Below, piece by piece: positions 10,639 to 22,567 of a DNA stretch of 64,000 nucleotides. The position numbers were made by a program, and so were the translations under genes. The first letter of the stretch is position 1. Each line of letters begins with the position of its first letter. The notes under the pieces are model-generated. The model saw only the letters and a program-made list of their open reading frames with translations. It searched no databases and was not told the origin of the DNA. The stretch is from Paulownia fortunei. Taxonomy: Eukaryota; Streptophyta; Magnoliopsida; Lamiales; Paulowniaceae. Where the stretch lies: positions 8,184,001-8,248,000 of the forward strand of contig CM033121.1 of assembly GCA_019321725.1 (NCBI GenBank). The letters are read 5' to 3'.

Positions 10639-11545
10639 GGTATATGGAAAGTGAAGGAGGTGACTTAATGAGTTTTAGGCATATAGGTTCATATCTACTT
10701 CCTGCAACTTCAACTCTGAATCCAATGTCAACCGACAGAAAAAATGGAGATTTTAGACACCCCAAAGGAAGTTGAAGGGCAATTTCAAAGGCCAAAGAGA
10801 AAAGAGATGTCTAGAAGAGCTCGTGCTTGGAATCACTTTACTATTTACACCGATAAAGGAGGGAAGCTGAGAGTAAAATATAAGTATTGTGATAAGAATT
10901 ATGCAGCTGATCCTTAAAAAAATGGGAATTCTAGAATGAATAATAATATAAAAGTTTGCAAAAATCATCATGATAATACATATACGAGAGATAATTAAAC
11001 AATTACAAGCTTTTGTTAAAGTGTAACTGGGGGATTTAGAGATGCATGTTCTATTTGAAAATTTGATCAAGAAGCTGTTAGAAAAGGCTTAGTTTGCATG
11101 ATCATTAAGGATGAATTGCCCTTTAGTTTGTGGAGAATGAACGATTTAGAGAGTTTATGTTCATTGCATGTCTACAGTTTGTTGTTCCATCAAGGACAAC
11201 AATAATAAGATTTTGTTATAAACTGTACGTTGATGAAAAAATAAGTTGAATTCGTATTTTAAGACATCCAAACATAAACTTTCATTCACCACTGATGCAT
11301 AGACTTCTAATTAAAGACTCACCTATTTGTGTTTAACTGGTCATTACATCGATAATGATTGGAAAATACGTAAAGTGATTCTTAATTTCATTCCATGTCA
11401 TACTCATAAAGGTAATGAAATCGATCTTTTAATTGAGAAATGCTTACATGATTGGGGATTAGACAAGATTTGTACCATTACTGTTGAGAATGCTTCTTCG
11501 AATGATACTACTATTGATTCTTTGAAAATAAGATTTCTTAATTAG
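10639..11545 (+). pseudogene. hAT transposase, N-terminal half (BED zinc finger)
   Basis: The region opens after a probable splice acceptor. A frame from 10743 carries a BED-type zinc finger: WNHFT at about 10830, then a degenerate zinc-binding segment in which the usual CxxC appears as KYC, followed by a stop where a Lys or Arg is expected (about 10914). After several frameshifts, 11327-11545 reads as the domain before the RNase-H-like core (TGHYIDNDWK, then VENASSNDT). Similarity is to Ac-like and RICESLEEPER-type transposases. The reading stops at 11553, where the Athila element begins, and resumes in the same frame at 24878. Removing the insertion and one CAATA restores the frame across the junction, apart from a stop eight codons upstream. 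Confidence 0.8.
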
Positions 11546-11557
11546 GGGACTGCAATA

Positions 11558-12287
11558 TAATAATTGCATATTTTAATATATTTTTATATCAAATCCTTTA
11601 TATTTTTCTTACTTTATTCTTGTTAATAGTATTTTTTTATTAATATTTTGTATTAGAGAATCAATGAATATAAAAAAATCAAAAGAAACATGTTTTCAAA
11701 CTTGTGCAGTTTTTGTATTTTGGGCATAACTCTATAATCAAAATCCCTATGGATCTGAATCTTACTTCATTTGAAAGTCAAGAGATATAACTACAATTTT
11801 TATATTGGAAGCTCAGCCAATTCAATTTTTATTATAACAGAAAATTCGTCCAATTGGTTGTATAAAATGGATCACCAAAAACTTTAGAGTTTAGTCTACT
11901 ATTGACTTATTTGACCAATTGGGTCATATTTCTTAAACCCAAATTGATTTTAGATTGAAATTTGGATATGTTATATATAAGAGATAAATAAATAAGTTTG
12001 CTGAAGACAAGATGGTGAGAAAATATGTCAAAATGGTAAAAATATATACTGAAATGTGCTGCTGCTGTTAAAGGATAACTCTTGGACATAATTCGGCGAT
12101 AGTCAAATTTGACAAATGATATACGAAAATATGTCAGTATCGAAAGATCAACAACTTTTGTTCTTTATTTATCATCAAAATATGACTGTATCTGACCTAA
12201 AAATGCAATTCAATCGGGTATGTGAGAATTTTGAAGATTTGGAGTAAAAACTTACCAATTCTTGGCAACTAGCATATCACTTGATTA
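11558..12287 (+). repeat. 5' LTR of Athila-like element, first part
   Basis: It matches the 3' LTR from 23276 (both start TAATAA.TGCATATTTT) up to CACTTGATTA, where the inserted element interrupts it. The match resumes at 17356. Confidence 0.9.
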
Positions 12288-15200
12288 TGTAACGCCTACT
12301 AGTATTTTCTTAAATTATATATATGTAGAATTTAAATAAGAACAGAGTTTACTCTTTTAAATATGGAAGATTTAAAACTCTTTTTACTTAAAGAAAAACT
12401 AAGAATAATTATTTAACACTTATAAAATACCATGTTCTCAAAACTTCACGTAACGGAAATAGAAAAGAATTTAGTTTCAAAACATTATCCTCTCAAAATC
12501 TTAAGAAAGTAAAACCCATAATAAAATATGTCTAAAGGTTATAAAATTGGAAGTTCATTTAGTAACGTAAGACAATGGGCAAGTCACTGTGCTGTACCAT
12601 CTCTGTCCATCTCCTGGATGTCATCACCTGAAAATATATATATAACACAGAATGAGCTTTCAACAAGTTTAGTAAGTAACCCATGCATGAATGCATGCTT
12701 TTGAATGCTTGTTATGTAAAAACTTATCGAGTATCCCCCATTTTTTAAAACGTAAAAAGGTTTTAATTTGAAAACCTTGGACTTGATCATCAACTTAAAA
12801 AAAAAACTTTGAACTTAAATCTTTGACTTGGAAACAATGAACTTGAATATTATCATGAAAACTTTTGAATCTTTCATTTCATTGACCTAGTCATGAGCTC
12901 ACTTGGTGAGACATCTATCTGATCAGGGATGCAGTGGGTCTAGTTATTTGAAACCAGAAATAATATATATATATATATATATATCGGTATAAGTACTTTC
13001 ATTTTGCCACAAACGGCACAATAACATTAACATTAAACATTACATTTGGCCATAAAGGCCCTTGGTCGGAACGCCGATCCCCCGTGCTTATTCTCACTCA
13101 CACCCTTTTCAACATCAATGTACACCCGACTAAACTTTTGGAAACAAAATATTTGGGGTACATGTATCTTTCGAAAATAGATTTACATGCTCATGTCACC
13201 TTCTAAGCTTAACTTAATCATGCATCATGTTCGTTGACATGATATGCAAGTGCAATGACAATATAAGGATAATAAATGCACAGAACTTAAAGCATCAACA
13301 CATAATCACACATGTATCATCACTTAGGCACATAATTACATGTATGGAACTAGGGTGGGGTTACTTACCTTTCGAACTCTAAACCAACTAGAATTCTATC
13401 GACTAAGTGGCCCTCCAACGTTGTCGTTCACAAATTCTATTACAATTCACTTAGTCACTAAAACAAGTTTTAACATCATATGTCAACGTTAAATGAATAC
13501 CGAAAGAACTACTCGCTAGATACTAGGGTCTCAATGCATTTACTTGATTAAAATCGAACTTTGGAATATAACATGATAGAAAAACTTTTTTTTTACCTCT
13601 ACAAACCAAGGATAAACGATAACTGAGCTTAGGACCTTAGTTAACAACCATGATTTGAAAGACCTTGTTTTCTTTAAAAGTAACGTAGAAAAATCAAGAT
13701 TTGATAAAATGGAGTAAGTAAAACTAGGTTTTCATGAAAAATACCCTTACCTTTGAAAAACCTTGAAGTATGATCGTAAAACTCGTTCTTCCATGCCTAT
13801 CTAGGGTTGTAAATATGCTAACTTTGGATTTACAGATAGTGGAAGGGTAGTTTGCGCATGCAACTTGAGTGGAGGAGAGAAGAGAAAATTTCAAATTTGC
13901 TCAGGTTCTTTGTAACACCCCCCATTACTACACACACACATATATATTTATATATATAATAATTTTGACATGATAAATCCTGTGTGAATGCATGGAATAA
14001 TTTTTTTTCTTCCTGTAACAGCTTAATAAATAATAAACTATTTTTTTCATTCACAAACTAATATATATATATATACCTGCAGAGGACCCATAACAACCAT
14101 AATATTTACATACTCATGTACAGAAAAGCTTTAAAAGTAACACACATCACAAATCTCAAAACCTAATACAATAGACTGCAAAATCAAATAAGTTAACAAC
14201 CATCCCAACAGGTCATCATCTATGTACACTGATCCTCAGAATCTGTAGGAGTTCCAGCCGCTCGCTCAGTAATTTTGTGGCTTCAAGTATCATCAAACTC
14301 ACCTATAATGCATGAATTACGTGAGCTAATGCTCAGTAAATAAAAATCATGCATGCTGAAGAATAATCCAACATAAATGCAATGCATTTCTATAAGATCA
14401 TGACAAGAATGCAAACTTATGCATAAAAATAGTTCATTCAAAATTATTTTTCATCATTGGGCTCTTGACCCACATACTATGTATCGAATAGAGCTCTCAA
14501 TAATATCAATAATCACATAGCCATAAACAGATCGATACAGTCCGGGGGCCATCTTTTGGAATCACCAAAGGTCCACCCCTGTCTTCCCCTGTGACCCTCT
14601 AGAAGTCTTCCCACCAGCGGCATCGATAAGGGCACAGTCAAGTGGTCCACACCCTCATGACCACCAAAGGCACACCTCCTGTCAACCTCTATGATCCTCC
14701 GAAAAGTAATACTCGCGGCGCCCCAAATATCATATAAATAAGCCACACATGGGTCTCAATACACTAGTAGTGGCCAACTAAAATATTTTCTTTCTAAAAA
14801 TAATGTTATGCATGCAAAACCTCAACTATGAGCACGTGTTATGCATGTACGTATAAATATTGATGAATGACATGTTCAATGATACAATGAATCACATGTC
14901 CCATCATCTAAACAACGTATGCACTATAAGATATTTATAATACTCATCAAGACACTCATCAAGATACAAGAATCACATTTAATATAAATAAGTCAAGAAA
15001 TACTATGCCAATGCATTGTAGTTGTAAATGGATTTTCACTTACCTTTCACCTTTGATATCCTACTAAAGTTTAACAAGATTCTCCTCCCTAATCTTAGAT
15101 ATAAGGCAGTCTATAAAAGTATAACATATTAATTTTTATTCTTAATCAATAGGTTTCTATATCAAATCTCATAAGGGATTTTAAATCTTAAATTTAATTA

Positions 15201-15685
15201 AGTAACAATCAAAACTTAAAATTTTATATTTCACCCCAATCAGAACTTTTTAAATACCTTAATTTCTTGTCTTGAATTTATTTTAATATTATTTAATTGA
15301 TATGTTATAATCCTGTAATCAATCCCTCAATTTAATTAACTCCGTCATCCAATTAATACAAGATAATAAAATCGAATCTTTGTAACTAATTTTAAATTAA
15401 AGGTGTATATTAATTATTATCTCACATGTAGATAACTAATTAACTTGGATCAAAAACTTTTTTTTCAAATTAGAAATAAACGACATAAACATATATTTTT
15501 ATCCGTAAAAAAATAAGAAGAGACTTACCCAAAATTTTCTCAAATTTCTACGGTTGAAATTTGTTATTCCTTTTCCCCTTCTTCTTTTTCTTTGTTTTTT
15601 TTTCTTTTTTCCTTTCCTTTGCTATCGTGAATGTGTGTGTGGTGTTTTTATTTTAGCCGTGTGTTTGTGTGGTGTGTGTTATTAC

Positions 15686-15990
15686 TTAGTATTAAAGAAA
15701 TCTAATATAATATATTATATATATACTTATCCTTAACATTAGTATTAAAGAAATCTAATATAATATATTATATATATATATACTTATCCTTAACATTAGT
15801 ATTAAAGAAATCTAACACAATATATTATATATATACTTATCCTTATCATATATATATATATGCATACACTACACGTGTATACGTATATGTATATATATAT
15901 ATTATATATATACTTATCCTCATCATATATATATGTATACACTACACGTGTATACATATATGTATATATATATTATATTACACACCATAT
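15686..15990. repeat. Two adjacent AT-rich tandem repeats
   Basis: Three units beginning TTAGTATTAAAGAAATCTAA start at 15686, 15739 and 15796 (periods 53 and 57 bp). They are followed by two units of about 77 bp starting at 15846 and 15923, each holding CACTACACGTGTATAC within (TA)n. Both types share the end ATATACTTATCCT, so the second probably arose by extension of the first. Confidence 0.8.
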
Positions 15991-16740
15991 ACTTCTATAT
16001 ATATATATATATTATATTTTATATATAATTAATACAAAATATTATTTATTTATTTTTATATATTTATTTATAAGCCCCCAAATTTATTTTATATTAAAAA
16101 ATTTACACCCTCTTAATTAATATGATAATGTTCTTATTTTTTATTGTTATTATTACTATTATTATCATTATTTTCTCTCTAATTAATTTATTTGCATAGT
16201 TTGTCCTACACCGATAAACACAACGATACCATGTTTCACTTATGTGTATCATAATGCTATCTGATAGTTGACACCTAAATTCTCATATCTTAGTACCAAC
16301 TCAACCAATTAGGTTAAAGAATCTGGAAACTAATATCGGTGATAACTTCAAAAGTTTAATTATTAAAATATCGTATAAAATATAATACATTATGAAATAT
16401 CAATTAAAATGCAAATGACACATATGTGGCATAAAATGCATGAATTATATTGGCCAATTGAGTAGTGCGAGGCTCGTGTATTATATTATTGAAGTGTTTA
16501 AAACTCTTGGGTAGGAAGGCTACAGTTTATACATCACTAATCCTCCGCTTAAAACCTAAGAAAAATATGGCCATTCTTTGAATTGGGCACAACTACCGCG
16601 GCACAAGATATTGCCTATTTTATATTTGACCATCAATTCATTCTTTGTTGTATATGGATGATTTAAGAGTTAGGAGAAAGAAACCTTTTCTCTCTCCATT
16701 TAGTCTTGTTAAGACCGAAAATGAGGTTCATTAACCTTTT

Positions 16741-16830
16741 AATGTGGTGACTAAAAATGGAAACTACATTAACTAGCAATTTTCTAATGTGGTGACTAAA
16801 AATGGGAACTACATTAGCTAGCAATTTTCG
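16741..16830. repeat. 45-bp tandem duplication
   Basis: Two units starting AATGTGGTGACTAAAAATGG at 16741 and 16786 differ at only a few positions. They lie inside the 12288-17355 insertion. Confidence 0.8.
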
Positions 16831-17355
16831 GCCCCTTTCCCCTCCAGTTATTCCATGTGTTAGATTGGTATTTTGGTTAAGTCTGACTCTTCCAAAATCA
16901 TCCAACACAATCAAGGGGTGTCTTGTCAAATCTCTTCCAAAGGTATTTTAGGATATGTTTATAAAGAAATCTTATTTCCTAATTCATCCAAATTCTTCCA
17001 ACTAATCAATTGGGCCTCTCCTAATGGGCCACTATGATTTGAGCTTGGACTTTTATTAATCTAATTAATTAAATTTGGCCCAAATCCAATTAATTGATCC
17101 AACTAACAAATTTGGTTCTATCTAGCCTACCTAATCATATTAGGTTTAATGGAATAATCTAATTATTTAATTAGATAAATTAATTTAATTATTAAATTAA
17201 TTAATAGTTTTACCAATTAATTAATCCAATCAAATAATTATTGTTTCCAAATTCATCACAAAAAGGCTAATCTTAAGCTAGACAATTATATATGAAATAT
17301 AACAAAGTTCTTGATGGAATTAATAGAAAATGAGTGCGGAATTTGGGTCGTTACA

Positions 17356-18245
17356 GATTAACTCCTCCATTATATATTTGACCTCTAGCATACTCCAAGT
17401 ACTATAAATAGGCAATGTAGTAATCTTATAAGAGAAGGGAGGCAAAGGGTTTCTTTAGGCTAAGTTTTTTAGTAGTAATATATGTTTTCTAGTAATGTAA
17501 GTTTTCTAGTAGTAATAGAAATGCATTCTCTAGTTTCTCTTCTATTTTTAGTCTTTCCTACTTTTATTATATTTTTCTAAATTTTATTTTGTTGAGAAAA
17601 AAGGATGAATCTCTTGATGGAGGAAGAGGAACGGTTACAAGGGCAGAAAATGTTTAAGTATTTTGTATTATTATTTTGAGTTTTGTTTTAAACCCTACTT
17701 GTTTTGTGGTGATTCTTGATTTATGTATTTCCAATGGCACAACAAATACTTGGGTTCATTTAGCTTTTGTACGGTTCTACCCCACCGACTGCTAATATGA
17801 AATCTGGATTTATTATTGACAAATGTGTGTATAAATGTTTGATTCCATAAATAAGTATTGGTTTAAGAGATATTTTGTAAATAGTAAAAGAATATCATGA
17901 TTACCCTATTAGACGAACAATTTGATAATATCTTCCTGTTGAAACCTTCTTTATGTATGGATTCCAATGGTGGCAATTAAGAGAGGTAAAAAAAATAAAT
18001 AATCATTTCTCTATCCAAAATTCAAAAGTAGATTCCTAATCCTCAATACTTTTATTACTTTGGTTTTTCTTTAGTTACAACATACATTAATTTTTTATAT
18101 ATTTTGAATCACATAAATTCTATTTTTTTAGAATTATAATCTTGAATTCTTCAAGCAACTTTCCTGTGGATCAACCTTGGACTCACGAAAAAATTTATTA
18201 CTTAATACAACCTGCACTTGAGTTTGCAACCTTAAAGTTGTAGCA
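17356..18245 (+). repeat. 5' LTR of Athila-like element, second part
   Basis: Resumes the match to the 3' LTR and ends GTAGCA, followed five bases later by the primer site. It contains a TATA box, CTATAAATAGG, at 17402-17412 (counterpart CTATAAATAGGG at 24046), the likely LTR promoter. Short repeats AGTTTTCTAGTAGTAAT follow in both LTRs. Confidence 0.9.
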
Positions 18246-18251
18246 AGTTTT

Positions 18252-18269
18252 TGGCACCATTGTCAGGGA
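18252..18269 (+). other. Primer-binding site of the Athila-like element
   Basis: TGGCACCATTGTCAGGGA is close to the TGGCGCCGTTGCCGGGGA site used by plant Athila elements (Asp-tRNA primer). It lies six bases after the 5' LTR end. Differences look like C-to-T or G-to-A decay. Confidence 0.85.
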
Positions 18270-18444
18270 AGGTAAGGTAAGTATTCAGGTTTGTTAATAT
18301 TTTTTCTTTGTAAATATAGTTTGTTTATTTTCTTTATATATATATGGTTATATGGTATCACAATCATAATTCTCGGTGTTTAGTTAGAAATAATTATGAA
18401 ACTTTGTTTGGAAATTTATTTGAATAATCTCCAGACACTTCCAC

Positions 18445-19790
18445 CATGGCTGAAAGTGAAAATGTCCAGAATGAAAATGAGAATCAATAGGAGCGTACTA
18501 TACATTATTACTTGCAATCTCCTCGAAATTCTTCTCTTTCTTGTTTTATATTTTACCTTGGTTTGATGACATTGTAAATTTTGTTGTGACAGGAAAGATG
18601 TCATCGCATTGGAACTCTCAAGACAAAAAGAAGTTTTTGACTAAAGTGAAAAACTTTTATTGGGATGATCTATAGCTATTCAAATACCGTCCTAATTAAA
18701 TCATTCGAATATCTGTGCCTGACAATGAGATAGATAATATTGTTAAATTTTGTCATTCAGAAGCAAGTTGTGGTCACTTTTCAGCAAAGAAAACCACTAG
18801 AAAAATCTTGCAATGTGGATTTTATTAGCCAACTCTTTTCAAAGATAATTACACTTTCTACAAAAGTTGTGAAAGTTGTGAAAATTGTCAAAAGTTAGGG
18901 TTCATTTCAAAGTGAAATATGATGCTCCTACACCCTATCTTAGTGATTGAAATATATGACTATTGGGGTATTGATTTTATGGGACAATTTCCATTATCAT
19001 TTGGTTTTCTTTACATATTGGTTGTCATAGATTATGTTTCAAAATAGATCAAGATAATTCCTTGTCGATTTAATGATCACAAAATACTAATAATATTTTT
19101 GAAAGACAATATTTTAAGTCGATTTGGAATTCCTCAATCTATTATCAGTGATGGGGAAAATTTTTTTGTAATAAATTTTTTGGAACTTTAATGAGAAAAT
19201 ATGGAATCATACATAAAGTTGCAAACCCCTTATCACCTTCAGACAAATGTACAAGTTGAACTTGCGAATAGGGAGATAAAATAAATTTTGAAAAAGACAG
19301 CTAACCCAAATTGTAAAGATTGGTCTTTTAGACTTACTGATACACCTTGGGCATATATAACTACTTTCAAAAGATCATTAGGCATGTAAGGATAGTTTAT
19401 GAAAAATCTTGTCATTTACCTGTTGAACTTGAACATAAAGCTTATTAGTCAATCAAAATGTTTAACTTCAACCTTGACGAAGTTTTAAAATTGCGCAAAT
19501 TGCAAATTAACGAACTTCTGCATATAAGAATTCTAAAATTTATAAAGCAAGAATCAAAGATTTTCATGATAATAAAATTTCAAGAAAAATATTTGAAGTT
19601 GGTCAAAAGGTTTTACTTTATAATTTTCAATTGCATTTGTTTCCTGAAAAATTGAGATTAAGGTGGAGTAGTCCTTTTATTGTAAAAAAATTATATTCTT
19701 ATGGGGCGATTGACATTGACAATCCTAAAAATAGTAACATATTCAAAGCGAATGGATAAAGAGTTAAACCATTTCTAGAAAATTAATTTT
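18445..19790 (+). pseudogene. Athila-like gag start fused by deletion to integrase
   Basis: MAESENVQNENENQ at 18446 looks like an Athila gag start, and it breaks off within about 110 bp. From about 18610 the reading is integrase: an HHCC zinc finger (HSEASCGHFS near 18757, CESCENCQKLG near 18867), then the catalytic core with the first Asp in GIDFMGQ (about 18970), the second in ISDGEN (about 19145) and the Glu in ELANREIK (about 19258), spaced as expected for DD35E. Many stops and frameshifts are present (for example at 18673, 18826 and 19046). The C-terminal part continues past 19650. Integrase would insert element DNA in the nucleus; this copy is dead. Everything from gag to RNase H has been deleted. 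Confidence 0.85.
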
Positions 19791-20041
19791 CACAAGAGGA
19801 GATTCTTTTTCTTTCTAACATTTGTTATGATTAGTGTTGTATATATATATATACACTTATGTTCTCTAACTTTATGTATTTTGAAGGGTTTTTTTTCTTT
19901 TATTTTTTTTCTTTTCCTGGTAAGTGGTGGATAACGGTACTTTGTGACTATCAATGTCGGACTTATCAGTTTTTCAAATAACTGAAATCTCTATACAAAG
20001 TTTTTTTATTTTTCTCATTCTTTTTTTTTGTTTTTTTCAAA

Positions 20042-20281
20042 ATGGGTGACATTCTTCTAACTCTCAAGAAACGATTTTCTTTTATTTCTAAAAATACAAT
20101 TTTAAAAATTTATAAAACCAGGATTGAAAGATTAAGGATGCTTTTGCATAAGGGCATCCCAAAGGACATACAACGGATAATTGAAGCAAAGGTAAGAGCA
20201 TATGAGTTTTTACACGAGTTTTCAGTTTTGCTTACTAAATACATGTTTGGTTTTGGTAAAAATATATTTAAAAAAAAATGA
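20042..20281 (+). other. Unrecognised 79-codon frame in the Athila 3' region
   Basis: An ATG-started frame with ordinary amino-acid composition, starting MGDILLTLKKRF and continuing with a basic, helix-like stretch (about residues 20-55). It is not a known Athila env-like protein to my recognition. It could be the start of an extra gene that continues, with breaks, into 20285-20640. It lies between integrase and the LOG-like sequence. Confidence 0.35.
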
Positions 20282-20284
20282 ATG

Positions 20285-20640
20285 GTGAAAAAAATGAAAG
20301 TTTACCACAAATGTGCTAGATGGACTTGTAACACAAAGTGTCGTTCTTTACGAATGATTTTTCAAAATCGAGAAGATAAATTTTAATTCATTATGGATGG
20401 ATTGAGTAAGGAGTCTTTAGATCATATTATATTGACTCTTGAGATGCATTCATATGGATTAGTACAACGTGCAATTCTTGATTTATGAGATTGCTTTCGA
20501 AATGAATATGAGCTTTATAGTATTGGGAATCTGACATTAAAAGACCTTATTTGCCAGTTTATAAGAAAACTGGATGGGAAGCATATCTTCGACCTATAGA
20601 GGGTGTTTAAGCCATTACTGGATGTAAAATCAGAAGAATA
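20285..20640 (+). pseudogene. Unrecognised protein relic in the Athila 3' region
   Basis: From 20285 one frame reads through with isolated stops. It includes KCARWTCN with Cys pairs near its start, then FIMDGLSKESLDHIILTLEM and NLTLKDLIC. The steady hydrophobic/charged pattern and few stops suggest a once-coding segment, not chance. I do not recognise the family. Together with 20042-20281 it may be a second captured gene or an element-specific ORF. Confidence 0.4.
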
Positions 20641-20830
20641 TGTGAGCTACAATTACAATTATATGTACATTCATGTGTAAGTAGGTAATTTTTAAATTTT
20701 GTGTGTCCTTATCTCCAACCTTTTTGACAAAAGAAAAGGACGTACAATAAATGCATTCCCTATTTACACCTCAATAAATAGAATCGTACTCACTCTATTT
20801 TTGCACAACTTACTATAAAAAAGAAAAAAA

Positions 20831-21435
20831 ATGAAAGTTTATTCGACTCGTAAATTCAATTGCATTTGTGTCTTTTGTGGATCCAATCCAGGAAAAATGG
20901 TAAGTATATAGGGGCAACTAGTAACCTTGGTAGAACTTTAGCAGAAAGAAAAATTCATTTAGTGTATGGGGGAGGCAGTTTGGGGTTTATCGGGAGTGTT
21001 GCTATTTCAACTCATATAGGAGGAGTCAAAGTTCTGGGAGTTATTCCAAAACCTTTAATATTATAGAATATCACATGCCTAATATGTTAAATAATGTGGA
21101 TGCATTCATCATTCTACCTGACGATTTTGGTACAATGGAGGAATTATTCCAAGTTATCTCTTAGGCACAACTCAGCATTCACCAAAAACCTATAGATATT
21201 CTTAATGTTAATCTTTTTTTATGATGGTTTGCTATCTTTTGTTGATTATGCTGTAAAAAAAGGTTTTATTTCACCGTCTGTAAGAAGAATCCTTATTTCT
21301 ACTCCGACACCTGACCAACTGATTGATCAACTTCTAGCATATGTGCCAAAACCTGATCCAACGTTGGCCCATGTAGATTGGTCCAAGAGGGATAATGGTC
21401 GAAAATGCAAAATGAATTTAACTATCAGTCTGTGA
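20831..21435 (+). pseudogene. LOG-like: LOG-like cytokinin phosphoribohydrolase relic captured by the retroelement
   Basis: LOG enzymes release active cytokinin bases from riboside 5'-monophosphates in the cytosol and nucleus. From ATG 20831 the reading gives ICVFCGSNPGK, the LOG N terminus. A one-base loss near the A-run at 20895 shifts frame, and 20896-21066 continues with LVYGGGSLGFIGS and a GVIPKPL-like end. A third frame gives DAFIILPDDFGTMEELFQVIS (21101-21163), the counterpart of the nucleotide-binding PGGYGTxEE motif with both Gly replaced by Asp. 21205-21435 then reads LLSFVDYAVKKGFISPS to a C-terminal tail. The segment equivalent to about 20 residues before the PGGYGT motif is shortened. 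The order is collinear with LOG and I see no introns, so it looks like a processed copy. It cannot make active enzyme. Confidence 0.85.
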
Positions 21436-21860
21436 TACTTATTGTTAATAGTTTCATCTAATAGTGTGTGTTTTGTGTTATTTCAGCTTTATTTTTTTTA
21501 AGCCACAGTTCATGTGATATTTTTTAAACTCTACTTTTCTATCTATTTTTTACATTGGGGACAATGTCTCGATTACGTTGGGAGGAGAAAAAGTTGATAT
21601 CATGACTTGCGTGTTCAATGTGTATTTTTCTAATATTTTATTTCAAAAAACAAAAAATAAAAAATTAAGCGTGTTTTTTATGGGTCCGTTGAAATCATGA
21701 AAAATGGTGGCAGAGTAAAGGGTAATTGTAACACTCTTGATATAAATTCTTATTTTTTTCATAACATGGCAAGTTTGCGAAATTTTTAACAGAAGTCTAT
21801 GAATTACCAATTTTTTTTTATATTTTTTATGAGTCGTAAAGGTTCTTCCAACTTCAATGA
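21362..21860 (+). repeat. Internal duplication in Athila 3' region, copy 1
   Basis: It matches 22568-23020 as a diverged direct repeat. Shared anchors are TTGGCC..TGT.GATTG.TCCAA, AGTGTGT.TTTTGTGTT, GACAATGTCT.GATTA.GTTGG and GTGTTCAATGTGT.TTTT. It begins inside the 3' end of the LOG-like sequence, so that tail was duplicated with it. Confidence 0.75.
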
Positions 21861-22567
21861 TTAAAATTAAGCATGAATAATATGGTTTGATTGATGATGG
21901 ATGTTGTTTTAAACTTTGATGATGTTGTTTGGTTAATATATTTTTGTGATAATTATACTCAATTTTTTTTTGCACAAATAGTTATGTTATTCAGTGTGAA
22001 GACAATCATGTCAAAATAGAAAAATTTTATACCCTCACTCTAATCATCATTTGGATCTTCAACATGTAAGGGTTGAGTATTAGAACTTGTTCTTTGGTCT
22101 GTCGAGGCAAACGACTGATAGAGTATTACTAGAAAAATGATTAAGGCATTAGGCTTTCAAGCACCATTATCAAGTTAGCTTGTTCCCCATGTGATGTTCC
22201 AAGAGAACATTCCCCTAGTTAATATCAACAGTGATGAAACTATGCATGTTTCAAACAAGTGAATTCTCATAGAACCTTACAAAAACCATCACCTAATCTT
22301 TAATGGAAAAGTTAAACAACATAGGCTCTTCATTTGATGCAAATCTGCGCTACATTGAAGGCACCACATGAAATAAAAAGGTTTTCAACAAAGGTTGTAA
22401 TGGGGCTAAATAGTAGTGATGTGGCTAAGAAATAAAAGGATAGAATGTATCAAAGGTTTTAAAAATTTCATGAAATTAGAGACATAGAGTTTTTCGATGA
22501 AGAATTCTCAAACTTTACCAATTTCAACACTGGGGTCTATTAATTGAATTGGACCCCTCTTCATCTT

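Larger units (their letters stand above)
12288..17355. mobile_element. LTR-type insertion (probable solo LTRs) inside the Athila 5' LTR
   Basis: The insertion begins TGTAACGCCTACTAG and ends GGTCGTTACA, flanked on both sides by GATTA (12283-12287 and 17356-17360), a perfect 5-bp duplication. The TG...CA ends and size suggest an LTR-retroelement product. No gag or pol can be read on either strand. A second LTR-like start, TGTAACACCCCCCATTAC, lies at 13911. Two different regions (12640-12690 and 14300-14345) both resemble the same part of plant gypsy LTRs read in antisense. I therefore think one solo LTR sits inside another, but the inner right boundary was not found. The rest is AT-rich with local tandem repeats. 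Confidence 0.7.

Noticed and set aside
14513..14746. 77-codon minus-strand frame in the nested LTR
   Set aside because: No family recognised; LTR sequence of plant gypsy type explains it better.
15860..16120. 86-codon plus-strand frame rich in Tyr and Ile
   Set aside because: Translation of (TA)n repeats.
20831..20908. ATG-started frame of the LOG relic as an intact short gene
   Set aside because: It stops after about 26 codons at a frameshift; the rest of LOG continues in other frames, so it is a pseudogene.
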